Source: an uncultured Pseudogracilibacillus sp.
GTDB lineage: Bacteria; Bacillota; Bacilli; Bacillales; Amphibacillaceae
Assembly (NCBI GenBank): GCA_937974845.1
Contig: CALJVC010000019.1
Location: 1-10,281, forward strand
Direction of reading: 5' to 3'
Length of the DNA stretch: 10,281 nucleotides
In this document: one piece after another, positions 1 through 6,958 of the stretch
Layout of the letters: every line of letters begins with the position of its first letter
Position numbering within the stretch: the stretch's first letter is position 1
Notes under the pieces: generated by a model
Seen by the model: only the letters and a program-made list of their open reading frames with translations
The model's database searches: none
What the model was told of the DNA's origin: nothing
Translations under genes and position numbers: made by a program

Positions 1-230
1 AGCGTTTTAAATAGTTGTTTTCTTTAGTTTACCAGTGTAGGATAAATTATGAAACAGTCTATCGGGTTTTGTTTCTTTTCAGGGGATAATGATGAAAAAA
101 TAGACTTTTAACTAATCTTAGCCAATTGAGGAATTTGTTTCTTAGTAAAACGTAGCCAAATGGTTTATAATGGAAATGTACGTTAAGATAGTTATTATTT
201 AATTATAATTTTAAATTAGTTAAAAAAAGG

Positions 231-266
231 GTTGTAAAATAGTCGCTCGAGCAACTATTTTACAAC
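231..266. repeat. 36-base near-perfect palindrome (possible operator or minus-strand terminator)
   Basis: The arms at 231-243 (GTTGTAAAATAGT) and 254-266 (ACTATTTTACAAC) are exact reverse complements. The centre GCTCGAGC (245-252) is itself a palindrome. Only the 244/253 pair (C opposite A) breaks the symmetry. Read on the minus strand, the hairpin is followed directly by CCC and seven T, so it would work as an intrinsic terminator for leftward transcription, yet no minus-strand gene lies to its right within this non-coding stretch. On the plus strand no T-run follows. A protein-binding operator is equally possible. Confidence 0.6.
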
Positions 267-385
267 AATGGCATGGTTTATAGTTTACGTACAAAGATCT
301 TTTGGTTATGTATGAGGCAAGATCAATGTAACGTTAAACTCAAGTTTATTAATACTATCTTAATCCAGTGTGCTAAAGTTAATTA

Positions 386-422
386 CTTTAAATTACTAGA
401 TTAAAATCATTGTAATTTAAAG
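386..422. repeat. AT-rich inverted repeat, 11-bp arms
   Basis: CTTTAAATTAC (386-396) and GTAATTTAAAG (412-422) are perfect reverse complements separated by 15 bases. The arms are mostly A/T, so a stable RNA hairpin is less likely than a DNA dyad or a chance structure. It lies about 140 bases upstream of the TetR-family start. No T-run follows on either strand, which argues against a terminator. Confidence 0.45.
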
Positions 423-563
423 AGTTCTGCATTTTAGACATACTCTAATTCTTATAATTAATAGTATAAAGGAATTGGTGAAGACTTCAATCAGTAAAAT
501 TCTATAAATGTATAGATAAGCAACAGTTAGCTCACTGACGTCGCGTTTTAGGAGGGAATTGAC

Positions 564-1172
564 TTGAGAAAAACAAATCACCGAGATCGACGTGTACGAA
601 GGACGCAAAAACAAATACGAGAGGCTTTTTTACTATTAATTGAAGAAAAGGAGTATGACCAGATTACCGTTACGGATATTATCAATAAAGCGGATTACAA
701 TCGAACGACCTTCTATCGGCATTATTATGATAAGGATGATTTAGTGAATAAAATTATCGACCAGCAGATAGAACAATTTGTAGAAGCTTTATTGCACCCT
801 TATCGACAGGCTAAGCATATGAATCTAGAAGGTATCTCGAGTGAGGAGATTATAATTTTTGATCATATTATAGAACATAAGGACTTTTACCGTCTTTGGG
901 ATCGTTTAAGCTCAATTCCTTCGTTTTCTCAAAAGTTTACAAATGCGGTTAAAGATCTCCTTAATAATGAAATAGAGACCATTACCTCGATTGATGGTGA
1001 AGATATTAATCGGGAATTATATGTTGAATTTTATGGGTATGGTTTATCGGGTCTTATTTTTAATTGGATTCGCAACGGCTTCCAAGAATCACCTCAATAC
1101 ATGGCGAAGCAGTTGACGCGGATTATGAAGACGAAGCCGATTAAAGTTAAGCCTTTAGATGAGGAAGCCTAA
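564..1172 (+). CDS. TetR/AcrR-family transcriptional regulator
   Basis: This 202-residue protein has the normal length for a one-domain TetR repressor. The N-terminal helix-turn-helix spans roughly residues 14-60, with the typical run ITVTDIINKADYNRTTFYRHY at about 34-54 followed by a D-K-D-D-L turn. The remainder is helical and resembles the TetR_C_8-type (DhaS-like) ligand domain, ending in a pattern like YGLSGLIFNWIRNG and an ESPQYMAKQ-like segment. The start is TTG at 564, chosen because AGGAGGG at 550-556 sits at the right distance and the conserved region begins soon after. Such proteins are usually cytoplasmic dimers that leave DNA when a small molecule binds. No partner gene is adjacent: the gene to the right is riboswitch-controlled, so its target is either itself, something left of the window, or distant. 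Family assignment is firm; ligand and targets are unknown. Confidence 0.88.
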   Translation: MRKTNHRDRRVRRTQKQIREAFLLLIEEKEYDQITVTDIINKADYNRTTFYRHYYDKDDLVNKIIDQQIEQFVEALLHPYRQAKHMNLEGISSEEIIIFDHIIEHKDFYRLWDRLSSIPSFSQKFTNAVKDLLNNEIETITSIDGEDINRELYVEFYGYGLSGLIFNWIRNGFQESPQYMAKQLTRIMKTKPIKVKPLDEEA

Positions 1173-1210
1173 TTGGTGTTTACAGTTTTTACTAGACGGT
1201 TTCCTTTTTT
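1162..1210 (+). terminator. possible intrinsic terminator of the TetR-family gene
   Basis: AGGAAGCC (1162-1169), at the very end of the coding region, can pair with GGTTTCCT (1198-1205) through eight pairs including one G-U, and a run of six T (1205-1210) follows. The loop is long (about 28 bases), which weakens the case. The structure overlaps the proposed -35 and spacer of the rib promoter. Confidence 0.35.
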
Positions 1211-1221
1211 CTTGTTATAGT
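1193..1221 (+). promoter_or_regulatory. predicted sigma-A promoter of the rib operon
   Basis: TAGACG (1193-1198) and TATAGT (1216-1221) are separated by 17 bases. TGT directly before the -10 gives an extended -10 (TGn). It lies about 30 bases before the riboswitch aptamer, as expected for a riboswitch leader that starts just upstream of its P1 stem. Transcription would begin near 1228. Inferred from consensus only. Confidence 0.55.
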
Positions 1222-1253
1222 AGAGAACAAAAGAAAATTGCATATCATTGACA

Positions 1254-1399
1254 TATTCTTCGGGGTCTGGTGAAATTCCGAACCGACGGTGATGAAGCGT
1301 AGCTGCTTCTAAGCCCGTGACCTATATAGATGTAGATCTATATAGCTGATCTAGTTAGAGTCTAGAGCCGACAGTTAAAGTCTGGATGGGAGAAGAATA
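1254..1399 (+). promoter_or_regulatory. FMN riboswitch aptamer (RFN element)
   Basis: The P1 stem is formed by TATTCTTC (1254-1261) and GAAGAATA (1392-1399), eight perfect pairs. Inside are the hallmark RFN blocks in order: a GGTGAAATTCCGAACCGACGG-like stretch at about 1269-1290, AAGCCCGTGACC at 1311-1322, a variable arm CTATATAG/CTATATAG (1322-1329 with 1338-1345), CTGATCTAGTTAGAGTCTAG, and GCCGACAGTTAAAGTCTGGATGGGAGAAGA ending at about 1397 (given here in part only as landmarks). FMN binding to this RNA class normally favours formation of a downstream terminator. Its position before ribD and the terminator at 1504-1539 fit transcriptional attenuation of riboflavin synthesis. Confidence 0.95.
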
Positions 1400-1406
1400 G
1401 AGTAGG

Positions 1407-1455
1407 AGCAATAGGCGGAGGCACGAACTAGGCGTGTCTGCGTTTACATATTGCT
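1407..1455 (+). other. extra leader hairpin between FMN aptamer and terminator
   Basis: AGCAATA (1407-1413) pairs with TATTGCT (1449-1455). Further in, AGGCACG (1419-1425) pairs with CGTGTCT (1433-1439) with one G-U. The result is a two-part hairpin about 49 bases long, not followed by a T-run. It sits between aptamer and terminator, where an antiterminator would be expected, but I could not derive a clear alternative pairing with the terminator. Its role is unknown. Confidence 0.45.
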
Positions 1456-1503
1456 TTGTTTTGCTACGATATTTTTTCTATTATTCTATTTGTTGTACAT
1501 ACG

Positions 1504-1539
1504 ACGACCCTTGAGGAAGTTTTCTCAAGGGTCGTTTTT
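1504..1539 (+). terminator. intrinsic terminator of the FMN riboswitch (attenuator)
   Basis: ACGACCCTTGAG (1504-1515) and CTCAAGGGTCGT (1524-1535) form a perfect 12-bp stem with an 8-base loop, followed by TTTTT (1535-1539). It lies after the aptamer and before the ribD ribosome binding site, exactly where the expression platform of a transcription-terminating FMN riboswitch should be. A frame open from 1456 through this hairpin is an artefact. Confidence 0.92.
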
Positions 1540-1560
1540 ATTGTAAGGGGGAGTGGCGGG

Positions 1561-2652
1561 ATGGAGGATCAGCAATATATGGAATTGGCCTTGAATTTGG
1601 CTCGGGCGGTAAAGGGGCAGACAAGTCCGAATCCGCCGGTTGGCGCTGTCCTTGTAAAGGAGGGCGAAATCGTAGGTTTGGGAGCCCATTTAAAAAGCGG
1701 TGAGGCCCATGCCGAGGTTCATGCACTGGAGATGGCAGGGGAAAAGGCTAAGGAGGCAGTACTTTATGTAACCTTGGAACCTTGTTGCCATGTTGGTAAG
1801 ACACCTGCCTGTACGAGTGCGATTATCCAGTCGGGAGTTCGTCGAGTTGTCGTAGCTACGGAGGATTTACATGAAAAGGTAGCTGGTCAGGGGATTGCCC
1901 TTTTAAGGCGCAGTGGCATAGAAGTGACGGTAGGTGTATGTGAAGCGGAGGCTCGGGAGCTCTTGGAAGAGTTTTTCCATTATATGACGAAGGGGCTGCC
2001 CTTTGTGACAATGAAGGTAGCAACAAGTCTCGATGGGAAAATTGCGACCTACACTGGTGAGAGTCAGTGGATTACTGGGGAGGAAGCACGGCTCGATGTT
2101 CATCGAGAGCGTCATATTCACGATGCCATATTAGTAGGGGTTCAGACAGTTATAGCTGATGATCCTTCCTTGACGACCCGTTTACCTTCCGGTGGTAAAA
2201 ATCCTCTACGGGTTGTGTTGGATACTAATTTACGTACTCCTACGGATGCGAAGTTAGTGAGGGATGGGGAGGGTCCGACCGTAATTTTTGTTGGTAATGG
2301 GGTAAAGGAGGAGCGCTTGGAATTATTTACTGCTTTTTCCCAGGTGGAGATTATTAAGGCAGAGACTAAGCGAGTTTCGCCTCGTTTTGTTTTAGAGGAA
2401 TTAGCAAAAAGGGGAGTGATGAGTATTTTCGTTGAAGGTGGAGCGACGGTTAATGATTCTTTTTTGCAGGAAGGTTTAGTAGATCAGCTTCTTTTATACA
2501 TGGCACCAAAATTGATCGGCGGAAAAGAGGCACCTACAGCAATAGGAGGTGCGGGGTTTGCTTCGTTGCAGGAGGCAGCCGCATTAGAGATTACCTCCGT
2601 CAAACGTATAGGTGTCGATGTGAAAATTACTGCTAAAAGGCGACAAGAGTAA
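1561..2652 (+). CDS. ribD: bifunctional diaminohydroxyphosphoribosylaminopyrimidine deaminase / 5-amino-6-(5-phosphoribosylamino)uracil reductase
   Basis: RibD carries out the second and third steps of the pyrimidine branch of riboflavin synthesis: zinc-dependent deamination, then NADPH-dependent reduction of the ribosyl side chain. The deaminase domain (about 1-145) shows the zinc site H50-A-E52 and the PCC...G.TPAC block with C75 and C84, with E52 as the expected proton carrier. The reductase domain (about 147-363) shows VTMKVATSLDGKIA, a SQWITGEEAR motif and ILVGVQTVIADDPSLTTR. The length of 363 residues is normal. The ATG at 1561 is chosen over the upstream in-frame start at 1456 because AAGGGGGAG (1545-1552) precedes it, the conserved domain starts right after it, and the longer frame would run through the attenuator hairpin. 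It is the first gene of the operon; only 14 bases separate it from ribE. Confidence 0.96.
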   Translation: MEDQQYMELALNLARAVKGQTSPNPPVGAVLVKEGEIVGLGAHLKSGEAHAEVHALEMAGEKAKEAVLYVTLEPCCHVGKTPACTSAIIQSGVRRVVVATEDLHEKVAGQGIALLRRSGIEVTVGVCEAEARELLEEFFHYMTKGLPFVTMKVATSLDGKIATYTGESQWITGEEARLDVHRERHIHDAILVGVQTVIADDPSLTTRLPSGGKNPLRVVLDTNLRTPTDAKLVRDGEGPTVIFVGNGVKEERLELFTAFSQVEIIKAETKRVSPRFVLEELAKRGVMSIFVEGGATVNDSFLQEGLVDQLLLYMAPKLIGGKEAPTAIGGAGFASLQEAAALEITSVKRIGVDVKITAKRRQE

Positions 2653-2666
2653 AGGGGGAATGGGGC

Positions 2667-3272
2667 TTGTTTACAGGAATTATTGAAGAAGTCGGGCAAG
2701 TGCAGGCAGTAGATTGGGTAGAGGAAGAGGCACTATCCTTGACGGTTCAGGCAAGGAAGGTTTTAGAAGATGTGCGTTTAGGTGAAAGTATTGCAGTGAA
2801 TGGGATTTGCTTAACGGTTGCTAGTTATTCGAAGGATACCTTTACGGTCGACGTAATGCCCGAGACGATGAGGGCGACGTCTCTTAGTGAGGTCGGGGTC
2901 GGTTCTCTTGTGAATTTAGAAAAGGCTTTGCGCTTAGAGGATCGAATGGGAGGACATTTAGTAACGGGTCAGGTCGATGGCGTGGGGAAAATTATGCGGA
3001 AGGAAAAGCAGGCTAATGCGATGTATGTAGATATCGAAGTGCCGGAGGAATTTATGATTTATTTTGTAGAGAAGGGCTCGGTAGCTATCGATGGGATTAG
3101 CTTGACGGTATTTGCTGTAAGGGAAAATCTTATTACGCTTTCTTTAATTCCTCATACGTTACAGGAGACTAATTTACGGAGCAAGGAAGTTGGCGATCTC
3201 GTTAATATTGAATGCGATACGTTAGCAAAGCAGGTACACCACCAACTTCGTCATTATCTCCCTCAGGAATAG
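2667..3272 (+). CDS. ribE: riboflavin synthase, alpha subunit
   Basis: Riboflavin synthase dismutates two molecules of 6,7-dimethyl-8-ribityllumazine into riboflavin and the pyrimidine dione that RibH reuses. The 201-residue protein has the two tandem lumazine-binding repeats of the family. The first begins MFTGIIEEVG and holds VNGICLTV; the second begins near G95 (GGHLVTGQVDG) and holds the matching IDGISLTV, ending in LIPHTLQETNL. The start is a TTG at 2667: translation from it gives exactly the conserved MFTGI N-terminus, and AAAGGGGGAA (2651-2660), overlapping the ribD stop, is correctly spaced. In B. subtilis literature the same gene is also called ribB. Both repeats are complete, so a functional trimer is expected. 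Confidence 0.96.
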   Translation: MFTGIIEEVGQVQAVDWVEEEALSLTVQARKVLEDVRLGESIAVNGICLTVASYSKDTFTVDVMPETMRATSLSEVGVGSLVNLEKALRLEDRMGGHLVTGQVDGVGKIMRKEKQANAMYVDIEVPEEFMIYFVEKGSVAIDGISLTVFAVRENLITLSLIPHTLQETNLRSKEVGDLVNIECDTLAKQVHHQLRHYLPQE

Positions 3273-3330
3273 GTAGCTACTAGTCAAATAATTTAAGTAT
3301 TCACAATTTTATGAAAAGGATGGATAGGTT

Positions 3331-4527
3331 ATGGGATTTCATTCTATTGAAGAGGCGATTAACGATTTAAAGATAGGAAGACCAGTTATTGTTGTCGATG
3401 ATGAGGATAGGGAAAACGAAGGTGACCTAGTAGCTTTAGCTGAAAAGGCGAATCCTGATTTAATTAATTTTATGATTACCTATGGAAAAGGATTAGTTTG
3501 TACGCCGGTTACGGAGGAATTGGCTGAAAAGTTGGACTTGAAATTAATGACGGAGGATAATTCGGACCCTTTCGCTACGGCTTTTACTGTAAGTATCGAT
3601 CACCGGGAAACGAAGACGGGGATTAGTGCCTTTGAGCGGGCGAAGACAATCAAGGCTTTAGTTCATGAAGATACTAAGGCGGAGGATTTTAATCGACCGG
3701 GGCATATTTTTCCTTTAGTTGCTAAAGAGGGCGGTGTTCTTGTGCGTCCGGGTCATACGGAAGCTGCTGTCGATTTAGCTCGGCTATGTGGGGCAAAGCC
3801 GGTAGGGATAATTTGTGAAATTATTAATGAGGATGGAACTATGGCCCGTTATCCGGAGTTACGGGAGTTGGCGGAACAGTTTTCTTTGAAAATGATTACG
3901 ATCGAAGACTTAATTGTTTACCGTAAGGTGAAGGAGTTTCAGATTCGTCGAGAAGTAGAGACGGCTTTACCGACGGACCTTGGGGATTTTACTATCGTTG
4001 GCTATTCAAATAGTTATGACAAAAAGGAGCATATTGCGATAGTCAAGGGAGAGTTAGAAGGGGCTGAAGAAGTTCTCGTGCGGATTCATTCTGAGTGTAT
4101 GACAGGGGATGTGTTCCATTCCCGGCGGTGCGATTGTGGTCCTCAACTGGAAAGGGCTTTGGAGCGTATTGACGAAGCGGGTCGCGGGGTTGTTATCTAT
4201 ATGCGCCAGGAGGGGAGAGGAATCGGTTTACTAAATAAATTACGGGCCTATGCTTTACAGGAAGAAGGTTTAGATACGGTAGAAGCGAACCATGCCCTCG
4301 GTTTTGCTGATGATGAACGTGAGTACCATTTAGCTGCGCAAATAATTAAGGATCTTGGCATCCGTTCGGTTCAGTTGATGACGAACAATCCGCGAAAGAT
4401 TGCTAGTTTACAAAGGTGTGGGGTTGATGTGATTCGACGGGTTTCGTTAGAGATTGCACCGAAAAAGGAAAATGAGTATTATTTACGAACAAAAGTACAG
4501 AAGTTAGGGCATTTGCATAGTTTATAA
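3331..4527 (+). CDS. ribBA: bifunctional 3,4-dihydroxy-2-butanone 4-phosphate synthase / GTP cyclohydrolase II
   Basis: This fusion enzyme supplies both precursors of riboflavin. The N-terminal DHBP synthase domain (about 1-200) converts ribulose 5-phosphate. It shows the acidic loop DDEDRENEGDL (23-33) and RPGHTEAAVDLARL starting at R139. The C-terminal GTP cyclohydrolase II domain (about 205-398) opens GTP. It shows RIHSECMTGD from R251, the zinc cysteines C256, C267 and C269 in a C-x10-C-D-C pattern, YMRQEGRGIGL, and TNNPRKI. At 398 residues the length matches the Bacillus fusion. The ATG at 3331 is preceded by AAAAGGATGG. The 58-base gap from ribE is the largest in the operon, and I saw no convincing promoter or terminator in it. 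Confidence 0.97.
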   Translation: MGFHSIEEAINDLKIGRPVIVVDDEDRENEGDLVALAEKANPDLINFMITYGKGLVCTPVTEELAEKLDLKLMTEDNSDPFATAFTVSIDHRETKTGISAFERAKTIKALVHEDTKAEDFNRPGHIFPLVAKEGGVLVRPGHTEAAVDLARLCGAKPVGIICEIINEDGTMARYPELRELAEQFSLKMITIEDLIVYRKVKEFQIRREVETALPTDLGDFTIVGYSNSYDKKEHIAIVKGELEGAEEVLVRIHSECMTGDVFHSRRCDCGPQLERALERIDEAGRGVVIYMRQEGRGIGLLNKLRAYALQEEGLDTVEANHALGFADDEREYHLAAQIIKDLGIRSVQLMTNNPRKIASLQRCGVDVIRRVSLEIAPKKENEYYLRTKVQKLGHLHSL

Positions 4528-4570
4528 TCTTGTGAGCTTTAGGAGTAGAAAAGAAAGGGAAGGGATTAAA

Positions 4571-5032
4571 ATGAAGACCTATGTTGGACATATGTCCGGA
4601 AAAGAATTGAATATTGGTATTGTTGTCAGTCGTTTTAATGAGTTAGTGACTAAGGAATTAAAGGAGTCGGCTATCGAAACCTTACTACGTCATCAAGTAG
4701 ATAAGGAAAGGATCCATGTCGTGGAGGTTCCAGGTGCTTTTGAAATTCCCGTCGTTGCCAAACGTTTGATAGAACGGGAGGAAATGGACGCAGTCATTGC
4801 TTTAGGAGCGATTATTCGTGGAGATACTCCACACTTCGATTACGTAGCGGGTGAGGTTGCTTCAGGGATCCAGCGTGTAAGTTTGGATAGTGGTAAGCCG
4901 GTTATTTTTGGTATTTTAACGACGGATACGGGAGAGCAGGCAATCGAACGCCTTGGTGTGAAGTTTAATAATAAGGGAGCGGAAGCAGCGGAGACGGCGA
5001 TTGAAATGGCAAATGTCCTAAAAGAGCTTTAA
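4571..5032 (+). CDS. ribH: 6,7-dimethyl-8-ribityllumazine synthase
   Basis: RibH condenses the pyrimidine from the RibD branch with dihydroxybutanone phosphate from RibBA to make the lumazine substrate of RibE, usually within an icosahedral 60-mer shell in Bacillus. The 153-residue protein shows IGIVVSRFNE, VEVPGAFEIP, ALGAIIRGDTPHFDYV with the catalytic H88, and GILTTDTGEQA. I place the start at ATG 4571, which gives the normal N-terminus (MKTYVGHMSGKELNIGIVV) and has AAAGGGAAGGG just upstream. A GTG at 4532 would add 13 residues outside the family pattern. It is the last gene of the operon here: no ribT follows, and the next gene runs in the opposite direction, ending 39 bases away. Confidence 0.96.
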   Translation: MKTYVGHMSGKELNIGIVVSRFNELVTKELKESAIETLLRHQVDKERIHVVEVPGAFEIPVVAKRLIEREEMDAVIALGAIIRGDTPHFDYVAGEVASGIQRVSLDSGKPVIFGILTTDTGEQAIERLGVKFNNKGAEAAETAIEMANVLKEL

Positions 5033-5060
5033 AAAAGGGGCGCAATGGTTCATGCACCCC
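5031..5060 (-). terminator. intrinsic terminator of the DUF3891 gene
   Basis: Read on the minus strand, GGGGTGCA (5060-5053) pairs with TGCGCCCC (5044-5037) through eight pairs including one U-G, and six T follow (5036-5031). On the plus strand the same arms carry a C-A mismatch and lack an immediate T-run. It is therefore best suited to the minus-strand gene, though a weaker alternative pairing of AAAAGGG (5033-5039) with CCCTTTT (5067-5073) could stop rib transcription. Confidence 0.75.
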
Positions 5061-5071
5061 TAGGCTCCCTT

Positions 5072-5836
5072 TTATCTTGAAAGTACGGTAATCTTTCTTT
5101 CTTGGTAAGGTACTTGTTTGTAAGTTTCCTGTAAACCTTCGGCGGCAATTTGCTTTTTTGGTAGATGCTTTTCTTTAAGGATGAGGGTAAAGGGTTCGAC
5201 TTTATGTAAGGCTTCTATTTCTAAAGTACAGGAATCTTGCCAATGGACTTTCATCGCTGTTTGTTCTTTGATATCGACAGGGGCTGGAATTGGAATTCCT
5301 TTTTGGAAGTAACGGTGACGTTCTTCGTTGTTTCCTCCCTCGTGGAGGCAGAGAAAGAGTGACATGTTATCTGCTAATTGCAATAGGCCTAGATGGTAGT
5401 GGAAGCGGTCTTCGGTTACCTCAGGAAAGGCTGAGATGATTCGTTTCCGGCGCAGGGCTTCCTTCTTTACGTAGGCTTGTACTTCGGCTAAGTCGTATTT
5501 TTCTAGAAACTTTGTATAGTGTTTACTGCAAAGGGCGGCTGCATAGGGATTCACTTCTTCGACGAGATCTACCCCCTTTGTGTAAAGGACAGTTTTTATT
5601 AGTAATGGAAAGTCGATAAAGGTATAGGGAGCTTGTTTCTTGTCGTTCCATAAAGGCTCTTGGTCAAAGAGTTCCCAGCCGACATCGTGTTGTTCGATTG
5701 CATAGAGGACGGAAGCTTGTAAGACATCGTCCTGTAGATAGCCCTTAAACCATGGTTGGAGCAAGGCTTTAGCAAGGTGGGCATGGTGATTTTGTTCAAT
5801 ACAGATAAAATGTTGTGCATCTTCACGGACAATCAT
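5072..5836 (-). CDS. DUF3891 family protein of unknown function
   Basis: This 254-residue soluble protein has no signal peptide or membrane segment. It matches my recollection of the DUF3891 family (N-terminus MIVREDAQHFICIEQNHHAHLA, conserved HDVGW). The ATG is supported by AGGAGG (5848-5843) seven bases away. Metal-ligand-like residues are spaced as in HD-domain phosphohydrolases: H17/H18/H20, then H50-D51, H106 in a CSKHYTKF context, and D156 in HLGLLQLADNMSLFLC. That resemblance is my inference, not a documented activity. The gene stands alone, with its own extended -10 promoter and terminator, convergent to the riboflavin operon and behind the pit terminator, so the neighbours give no clear functional hint. 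Confidence 0.8.
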   Translation of the reverse strand: MIVREDAQHFICIEQNHHAHLAKALLQPWFKGYLQDDVLQASVLYAIEQHDVGWELFDQEPLWNDKKQAPYTFIDFPLLIKTVLYTKGVDLVEEVNPYAAALCSKHYTKFLEKYDLAEVQAYVKKEALRRKRIISAFPEVTEDRFHYHLGLLQLADNMSLFLCLHEGGNNEERHRYFQKGIPIPAPVDIKEQTAMKVHWQDSCTLEIEALHKVEPFTLILKEKHLPKKQIAAEGLQETYKQVPYQERKITVLSR

Positions 5837-5865
5837 CGTTTTCCTCCTTTTTCCTACTTGAGTTC

Positions 5866-5874
5866 ATTATATCA
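5866..5874 (-). promoter_or_regulatory. extended -10 promoter of the DUF3891 gene
   Basis: On the minus strand TGATATAAT (5874-5866) is a perfect TGn-TATAAT extended -10. No good -35 is seen at 17 bases, which is tolerated with extended -10 elements. It lies between the pit terminator and the DUF3891 ribosome binding site, so the gene has its own transcript starting near 5859. Confidence 0.65.
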
Positions 5875-5900
5875 AAGGAAGGAGCTCCAGGCTTGAAAAA

Positions 5901-5927
5901 TAAAAAGGACTAGGCTTTTCCTAGTCC
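5901..5927 (-). terminator. intrinsic terminator of the DUF47-pit operon
   Basis: GGACTAGG (5927-5920 on the minus strand) pairs perfectly with CCTAGTCC (5914-5907), with a 5-base loop, followed by TTTTTA and further T (5906-5896). It begins 14 bases after the pit stop codon. Confidence 0.9.
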
Positions 5928-5941
5928 GTTTATGATATGTA

Positions 5942-6940
5942 TTAGAAAAAGAAGTCAATTATGTAAAAAGTAATGCCTGCTAGTAGGGCAGAGATTGGTA
6001 AAGTGATAATCCAAGTAATGACCATACGTTTGGCAGTTCCCCACTTGACTCCACGAATGCGGTGGGCTGAACCTACTCCAAGGATGGAGGAGGAAATTAC
6101 GTGGGTTGTACTTACAGGTAAATGTAAAAAGGTAGCACCGAAAATAACGAAAGCTCCGGTCATGTCTGCGGCGACACCGTTCACTGGACGGATTTTCATA
6201 ATTTTACCGCCGACAGTTTTAATGATTCTCCAACCTCCCATAGCTGTACCAAGGGCGATAGCTAGGGCACAAAGGAATTGAACCCACAATTGGATATCGT
6301 CATGGCTTTGGTAATTGTTTACAATTAGAGCCATCGTGATGATTCCCATAACTTTTTGAGCGTCATTCGTTCCGTGGGAATAGGCTTGTAAAGCTGCGGT
6401 GACGATTTGAATCCGGCGGAAGCGTCGGTTCGTTTTAGCTAGGTTGTTGTTTTTGAATACGACTTTAAAAATAGAATAAACGATAAACCCAATCATAAAG
6501 GCGATTAGGGGTGAAAAGATAAGGGCTTGGATAATCGTTCCAAAGCCTCGAAAATTAATGACACCGAATCCTGCTGCAGCGATAGCCGCTCCGGCAATCG
6601 ACCCAATGAGTGCATGGGATGAACTGCTTGGTATACCGAAATACCAAGTGACTAAGTTCCAAATAATCGCTGCAATGAGGGCAGCTAAGATAATAGTCGA
6701 GCCGTTATCTAAGGCGAAGGGATCGACGATATCTTTCGTAATAGTTTTCGCTACTCCGGTAAAGGTCATAGCCCCTAAAAAGTTCATGATTGAGGCTAAG
6801 GCAATCGCTACTCTTGGTGGCATAGCCTTCGTTGAGACGCTCGTTGCAATAGCGTTGGCTGTATCGTGGAATCCGTTAATAAAGTCGAAGATCACTGCGA
6901 ATACGACGATTAATATGGTGATGAGTAAAACACTATCCAT
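5942..6940 (-). CDS. pit: inorganic phosphate transporter, PiT family
   Basis: Pit is a low-affinity phosphate permease of the cytoplasmic membrane that moves phosphate (usually as a neutral metal-phosphate complex) with protons. The 332-residue protein is strongly hydrophobic, with about ten membrane segments. It carries the duplicated PiT signature: GFHDTANAIA at 23-32 near the N-terminus and SHGTNDAQKVMG from 188 in the second half, each with the conserved Asn-Asp/His-Asp core. PSSSSHALIG and PVSTTHVISSSILG are also typical. The ATG at 6940 follows the DUF47 stop by 18 bases; the AGAGAGG there sits about 12 bases from the ATG, a little far. Length, order and partner match B. subtilis ykaA-pit. 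The two genes are almost certainly cotranscribed. Confidence 0.95.
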   Translation of the reverse strand: MDSVLLITILIVVFAVIFDFINGFHDTANAIATSVSTKAMPPRVAIALASIMNFLGAMTFTGVAKTITKDIVDPFALDNGSTIILAALIAAIIWNLVTWYFGIPSSSSHALIGSIAGAAIAAAGFGVINFRGFGTIIQALIFSPLIAFMIGFIVYSIFKVVFKNNNLAKTNRRFRRIQIVTAALQAYSHGTNDAQKVMGIITMALIVNNYQSHDDIQLWVQFLCALAIALGTAMGGWRIIKTVGGKIMKIRPVNGVAADMTGAFVIFGATFLHLPVSTTHVISSSILGVGSAHRIRGVKWGTAKRMVITWIITLPISALLAGITFYIIDFFF

Positions 6941-6958
6941 TCTACTGAAAGACCTCTC

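Larger units (their letters stand above)
1..563. other. AT-rich non-coding region upstream of the TetR-family gene
   Basis: No convincing coding region is seen on either strand over about 560 bases: open frames are short and lack a ribosome binding site. The stretch is clearly more AT-rich than the genes to its right. It contains a 36-base near-perfect palindrome (231-266), a second AT-rich inverted repeat (386-422) and an isolated TATAAT at 166-171 without a good -35 partner. It may hold the 3' untranslated end of a gene left of the window, an unrecognised small RNA, or an operator for the neighbouring regulator; none of these can be shown. Confidence 0.6.

Noticed and set aside
417..614. 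Minus-strand 65-residue frame overlapping the TetR-gene start
   Set aside because: No ribosome binding site, AT-driven composition and antisense to a clear gene start.
1456..1560. Longer ribD starting at 1456 (35 extra residues)
   Set aside because: It would be translated through the riboswitch terminator hairpin, has no ribosome binding site and adds residues outside the RibD family; ATG 1561 has AAGGGGGAG.
4532..4570. GTG start for ribH 13 codons upstream
   Set aside because: The family length and N-terminus fit ATG 4571, which has its own ribosome binding site within this stretch.
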